NCBI RefSeq assembly: GCF_042646165.1
Contig: NZ_JBHRTC010000006.1
Strand: one strand, 5' to 3'
DNA: 64,000 nucleotides
DNA from: Microbaculum marinum
GTDB taxonomy: Bacteria; Pseudomonadota; Alphaproteobacteria; Rhizobiales; Tepidamorphaceae
Position numbers and translations under genes: made by a program. Of the stretch, positions 61,180-64,000 are shown in pieces; position 1 is the first letter of the stretch; every line of letters starts with the position of its first letter. Under the pieces are notes generated by a model. That model was not told where the DNA came from. It did not search any database and saw nothing but the letters and a program-made list of their open reading frames with translations.

Positions 61180-62085
61180 CCCCTCCCCAACCCTCCCCCG
61201 CAAGGGGGGAGGGGGCCGCATGTGGCGTGCGTTGAGTCCTGGCGGCAACTCCGCGTTTGATGGACGGCTCGGCGATTGCGATCGGGCGCGGGCCGGGCGG
61301 CTTGGGTCCGCCTCCCGTTTCCGGCGGGTATGTTCATCTTTCGCTCTGCTCGCCTGCGGCTCGCGACCCCCCACCCCGACCCTCCCCCGCAAGGGGGGAG
61401 GGGGCCATTTGTGGCGTCCGTTGAGTCCGGGCGGCAACTCCGCGTCCGCTGGGCGGCTCGGGGAAGGTGATCGGGCGCGGGCGGGGCGGCTTGGGTCCGC
61501 CTCGGGTCGCCGGCCGGCATCGCTTGTGCTGCTCGCCTGCGGCTCGCGGCCCCCCACCCCGACCCTCCCCCACAAGGGGGGAGGGGGCCATTTGTGGCGT
61601 CCGTTGGGGCGGGGCGGCGCTTCCGCGTCTGTTGGACGGCTCGGGGAAGGTGATCGGGCGCGGGCGGGGCGGCTTGGGTCCGCCTCGGGTCGCCGGCCGG
61701 CATCGCTTGTGCTGCTCGCCTGCGGCTCGCGACCCCCCACCCCGACCCTCCCCCGCAAGGGGGGAGGGGGCCGCATGTGGCGTGCGCCGGGTTGGAGCGG
61801 CGCTTCCGCGTCTGTTGGACGGCTCGGCGATTGCGATCGGGCGCAGGCCGGGCGGCTTGCTTTCGCCTCGGGTCGCCGGCCGGCATCGCTTGTGCTGCTC
61901 GCTTGCGGCTTGCGACCCCCCACCCCGACCCTCCCCCGCAAGGGGGGAGGGGGCCATTTGTGGCGTCCGTTGAGTCCGGGCGGCAACTCCGCGTTTGTTG
62001 GACGGCTCGGGGATTGCGATCGGGCGCAGGCCGAACCGCTTGTTCCCCCCTCCCCCCTTGTGGGGGAGGGTCGGGGAGGGGGGTC
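61180..62085. repeat. tandem array, about 183-bp units, inside the gcv operon
   Basis: The hairpin-bearing motif CCCTCCCCC-GCAA-GGGGGGAGGG recurs at about 61191, 61380, 61563, 61746 and 61928 (spacings about 189, 183, 183 and 182), each followed by TTTGTGGCGTCCGTTGAG or CGCATGTGGCGTGCG, a CGGCTCGG stretch and CGCCTGCGGCTCGCGACC. The array ends with an inverted hairpin (about 62046-62082, CCCCTTGTGGGGGAGGG). The hairpins are like those of the three REPIN-like copies at 52.5-53.8 kb. Because 183 is divisible by 3, long frames stay open here, but they are not genes. Confidence 0.85.
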
Positions 62086-62259
62086 GCCGGCGCAGCCGGC
62101 AGGTAAGGACTTGCAGCTTTGCTACGCGGCAGGCGGCGGTTCGAACCCGAGGCCCTTGCGTCCGGGTCGTGCGAGCCGCGCTCCCCGACCAGAGCCACAT
62201 GACCTGGATCCCTGCCGGCGAGCACCTCTTCCCTTCCACCACACCCCCCGGAGCGACGC
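62086..62259 (+). other. 174-bp interval before gcvPB
   Basis: Sequence between the array and the gcvPB ATG. It has a TTCGAACC and a weak GGAGCG before the ATG. No gene or terminator is evident. Confidence 0.3.
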
Positions 62260-63852
62260 ATGAGCATGAACACGCAGGGCCGCCCGACGACGGCGGGCGA
62301 GGCTGGGGAGAGCGCGCACGCGACCTTCACCGGCAACAGGGCGCTGATGATCGAGGAGGCGCTGAGCTACGAGACCGGGCGGGCGGACGTCTCCGGCATA
62401 GACTTCGGCGATCTCGACGGCGAGGCGGACATCGAACTGCACCTGGGCGGGCTGGAGCGGACCGAGGCGCCGCACCTGCCGGGCATGACCGAGCCCGAGA
62501 CGATCCGCCACTACGTGCGGCTCAGCCAGAAGAACTACGCCATCGACACCGGGCTCTATCCGCTCGGCTCGTGCACGATGAAGCACAATCCGCGCCTCAA
62601 CGAGAAGATGGCGCGGCTGCCGGGCTTCGGCGACGTGCATCCGCTGCAGCCGGTCTCCACCGTGCAGGGCGCGCTGGAACTCATCGACTTCGTCGCGACC
62701 TGGCTGAAGGAACTGACCGGCATGCCGGCCGTCGCCATGTCGCCGAAGGCCGGCGCCCACGGCGAATTGTGCGGGATGATGGCAATCAAGGCGGCGCTGG
62801 AGGCGCGCGGCGAGGCGCGCTCGCTGGTGCTGGTGCCGGAATCCGCGCACGGCACCAACCCGGCGACGGCGGCGCTGCTCGGCTACAAGGTGGCCTCCAT
62901 CCCCGCCCGCGAGGACGGCACCGTCGACGTCGCTGCGGTGAAGGAGAAGCTGTCGGACGAGGTCGCGGCGATCATGCTGACCAATCCGAACACCTGCGGC
63001 CTGTTCGAGCGCGACATCATCGAGATCGCCGAGGCGGTGCACGAGGCCGGCGCCTATTTCTACTGCGACGGGGCGAACCTGAACGCGATCCTCGGCCGGG
63101 TGCGGCCGGGCGACCTCGGCGTCGACGCCATGCACATCAACCTGCACAAGACCTTCTCGACGCCGCATGGCGGCGGCGGGCCGGGCGCCGGCCCGGTGGT
63201 GCTGTCGGAGGCGCTGGCGCCGTTCGCGCCGCTGCCGTGGGTGGTGTCGGGGCCGGACGGCTTCGATCTCGTCGAGCACGCCGGACAGGCGCCGGACGAC
63301 CGTCCGTTCGGCCGGATGACCGCCTTCCACGGCCAGATGGGCATGTTCGTGCGCGCCGCCTCGTGGATGCTGAGCCACGGCGCCGACGGCATGCGCCAGG
63401 CGGCCGAGGACGCGGTTCTGTCGGCCAACTACATCCGCGCCGCCCTGCAGGACGTCATGAGCCTACCGTTCGGCGACCAGCCCTGCATGCACGAGGTGCT
63501 GTTCGACGACACGTTCCTGGAGGGAACGGGCGTCTCGACCCTCGACTTCGCCAAGGCGATGATCGACGAGGGCTATCACCCGATGACCATGTACTTCCCG
63601 CTGGTGGTGCACGGCGCGATGCTGATCGAGCCGACCGAATCGGAATCCAAGGCGAGCCTCGACCTGTTCATCGCGACGCTGCGCGACCTCGCCATGGCGG
63701 CCGGGCGCGGCGACACCGACCGCTTCGCCGGCGCCCCCTGGTACTCGCCGCGCCGCCGCCTCGACGAGACCCGCGCCGCCCGCCAGCCCGTCCTGCGCTG
63801 GACCCCGCCGCCGCCGACCGAGCCCGAGCCGAGGAGGGACGCGGCGGAGTAG
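62260..63852 (+). CDS. gcvPB: glycine dehydrogenase (decarboxylating) subunit 2
   Basis: 530-aa C-terminal half of the P protein. The PLP lysine is Lys297 in MHINLHKTFSTPHGGGGPGA, and the family markers YPLGSCTMKHNPRLNEKMA near residues 104-122, GAHGELCGMMAIKAALEARG near 165-184, and TNPNTCGLFERDI near 242-254 are all present. It pairs with GcvPA to form an alpha2beta2 enzyme. It is separated from gcvPA by about 1.2 kb of repeats, which is exceptional for two halves of one enzyme. The C terminus has a Pro/Glu-rich tail. Confidence 0.96.
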   Translation: MSMNTQGRPTTAGEAGESAHATFTGNRALMIEEALSYETGRADVSGIDFGDLDGEADIELHLGGLERTEAPHLPGMTEPETIRHYVRLSQKNYAIDTGLYPLGSCTMKHNPRLNEKMARLPGFGDVHPLQPVSTVQGALELIDFVATWLKELTGMPAVAMSPKAGAHGELCGMMAIKAALEARGEARSLVLVPESAHGTNPATAALLGYKVASIPAREDGTVDVAAVKEKLSDEVAAIMLTNPNTCGLFERDIIEIAEAVHEAGAYFYCDGANLNAILGRVRPGDLGVDAMHINLHKTFSTPHGGGGPGAGPVVLSEALAPFAPLPWVVSGPDGFDLVEHAGQAPDDRPFGRMTAFHGQMGMFVRAASWMLSHGADGMRQAAEDAVLSANYIRAALQDVMSLPFGDQPCMHEVLFDDTFLEGTGVSTLDFAKAMIDEGYHPMTMYFPLVVHGAMLIEPTESESKASLDLFIATLRDLAMAAGRGDTDRFAGAPWYSPRRRLDETRAARQPVLRWTPPPPTEPEPRRDAAE

Positions 63853-63874
63853 GGGAGCGGATGCTACGGCCGCC

Positions 63875-64000
63875 TCAGTAGTCGAAGCGATCTTCCGGCG
63901 GCGGTGCGTGGTCGAACAGCGGCGCGGCGCGATCGACGATCGCCTTTGGAAAGTTTTTCAGGGCCTCCGGTTGAAACGGCAGGTGGCGCAGATACTGGGC
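63875..64000 (-). CDS. C-terminal fragment of a gene cut by the window edge
   Basis: Minus-strand frame ending in TGA (63875-63877) and open to the window edge. The last 41 residues read AQYLRHLPFQPEALKNFPKA then IVDRAAPLFDHAPPPEDRF, ending DY. I do not recognise the family from so short a piece. It converges on gcvPB, with 22 bp between the stops. The codon pattern looks like a real gene. Confidence 0.55.
   Translation of the reverse strand, partial: AQYLRHLPFQPEALKNFPKAIVDRAAPLFDHAPPPEDRFDY

Noticed and set aside
61054..61986. Apparent 310-residue repeat protein on the minus strand within the array, and similar frames at 61334-62242
   Set aside because: The translation (PPPPLRGRVGVGGREPQASS and so on) is just the hairpin repeat read in frame. 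It has no start with a binding site and no family.
62130..62170. GGTTCGAACC near a GC-rich stem, resembling a tRNA T arm
   Set aside because: No matching acceptor, anticodon or D arms are present, and the T-stem does not reach five pairs.
58815..62336. Minus-strand open frame of about 1,170 codons across gcvH-gcvPA and the repeat array
   Set aside because: It is antisense to well-supported gcv genes, and its repetitive Pro/Arg/Gly-rich translation comes from the 183-bp units, whose length keeps frames open.

Overview
The window is a contiguous piece of a high-GC alphaproteobacterial chromosome, most likely from the order Hyphomicrobiales (Rhizobiales) or a close relative. This rests on the gene order ialB-coxB-coxA-ctaB-coxF-ctaG-coxC-DUF983-surf1-thrC-M16 protease-GNAT, on HisG paired with HisZ, on a CIRCE-controlled groESL operon, on orphan BcsS and ExoD proteins, and on intergenic palindromic repeats of the kind that crowd rhizobial genomes. 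Nearly all of the DNA is ordinary housekeeping sequence. I see no phage, transposase, CRISPR array, rRNA or tRNA gene. One run of 19 Ns (52478-52496) marks an assembly gap beside a repeat.

Layout. 1-5.7 kb: GIY-YIG protein, an inverted repeat, hisZ-hisG, a TauE/SafE permease, three small or unknown membrane proteins and an ExoD-like protein. 5.7-8.9 kb (minus strand): groES-groEL with a CIRCE operator, two back-to-back terminators, then a BcsS-type outer-membrane protein. 8.9-20.4 kb: EamA transporter, GST with a divergent HxlR regulator, YdhR-like protein, Cache-HAMP class III cyclase, MFS transporter, DUF427, a sigma-54 activator with a degenerate receiver, a class III aminotransferase, a secreted protein and a HAD phosphatase that has no ordinary start codon. 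20.5-34 kb (plus strand): MaoC hydratase, ribF, EamA transporter, ileS, lspA, BamF-like lipoprotein, an active/inactive pair of M16 proteases, pgi, mutL. 34-36.8 kb: a less GC-rich secreted repeat protein, a small YwqK/MORN protein, a PPOX flavoprotein and IalB. 37-50 kb: the aa3 cytochrome c oxidase operon with its assembly factors, thrC, a mitochondrial-type M16 peptidase, a GNAT and a membrane GGDEF-EAL protein. 50-56.3 kb: YqgE/AlgH, DsbD-N protein, peroxiredoxin, a DUF559 nuclease gene set between REPIN-like repeats, then rnhA, thrB and ispH on the minus strand. 56.4-63.9 kb: a lipoprotein with a structured leader, a tandem glycine riboswitch, and gcvT-gcvH-osmC-gcvPA-gcvPB. A 5-unit array of about 183 bp per unit separates gcvPA from gcvPB.

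How the genes work together. The cox block makes the heme-copper oxidase: CtaB makes heme O, CtaG delivers copper to CuB, Surf1 helps insert heme, and CoxF is a small assembly factor. ileS-lspA-DUF3035-M16-M16 looks like an envelope-biogenesis string, because LspA matures lipoproteins and DUF3035 proteins belong to the alphaproteobacterial Bam complex. The gcv operon encodes T, H and both halves of a two-subunit P protein under glycine control.

The least ordinary signals are the repeat elements and their link to the DUF559 nuclease, the repeat array inside the gcv operon, the possible CTG start of the HAD gene, the structured leader before the 56.7-kb lipoprotein, and several degenerate signalling domains. 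I did not find a clearly new multi-gene system. The repeat/nuclease arrangement is the best candidate for follow-up.
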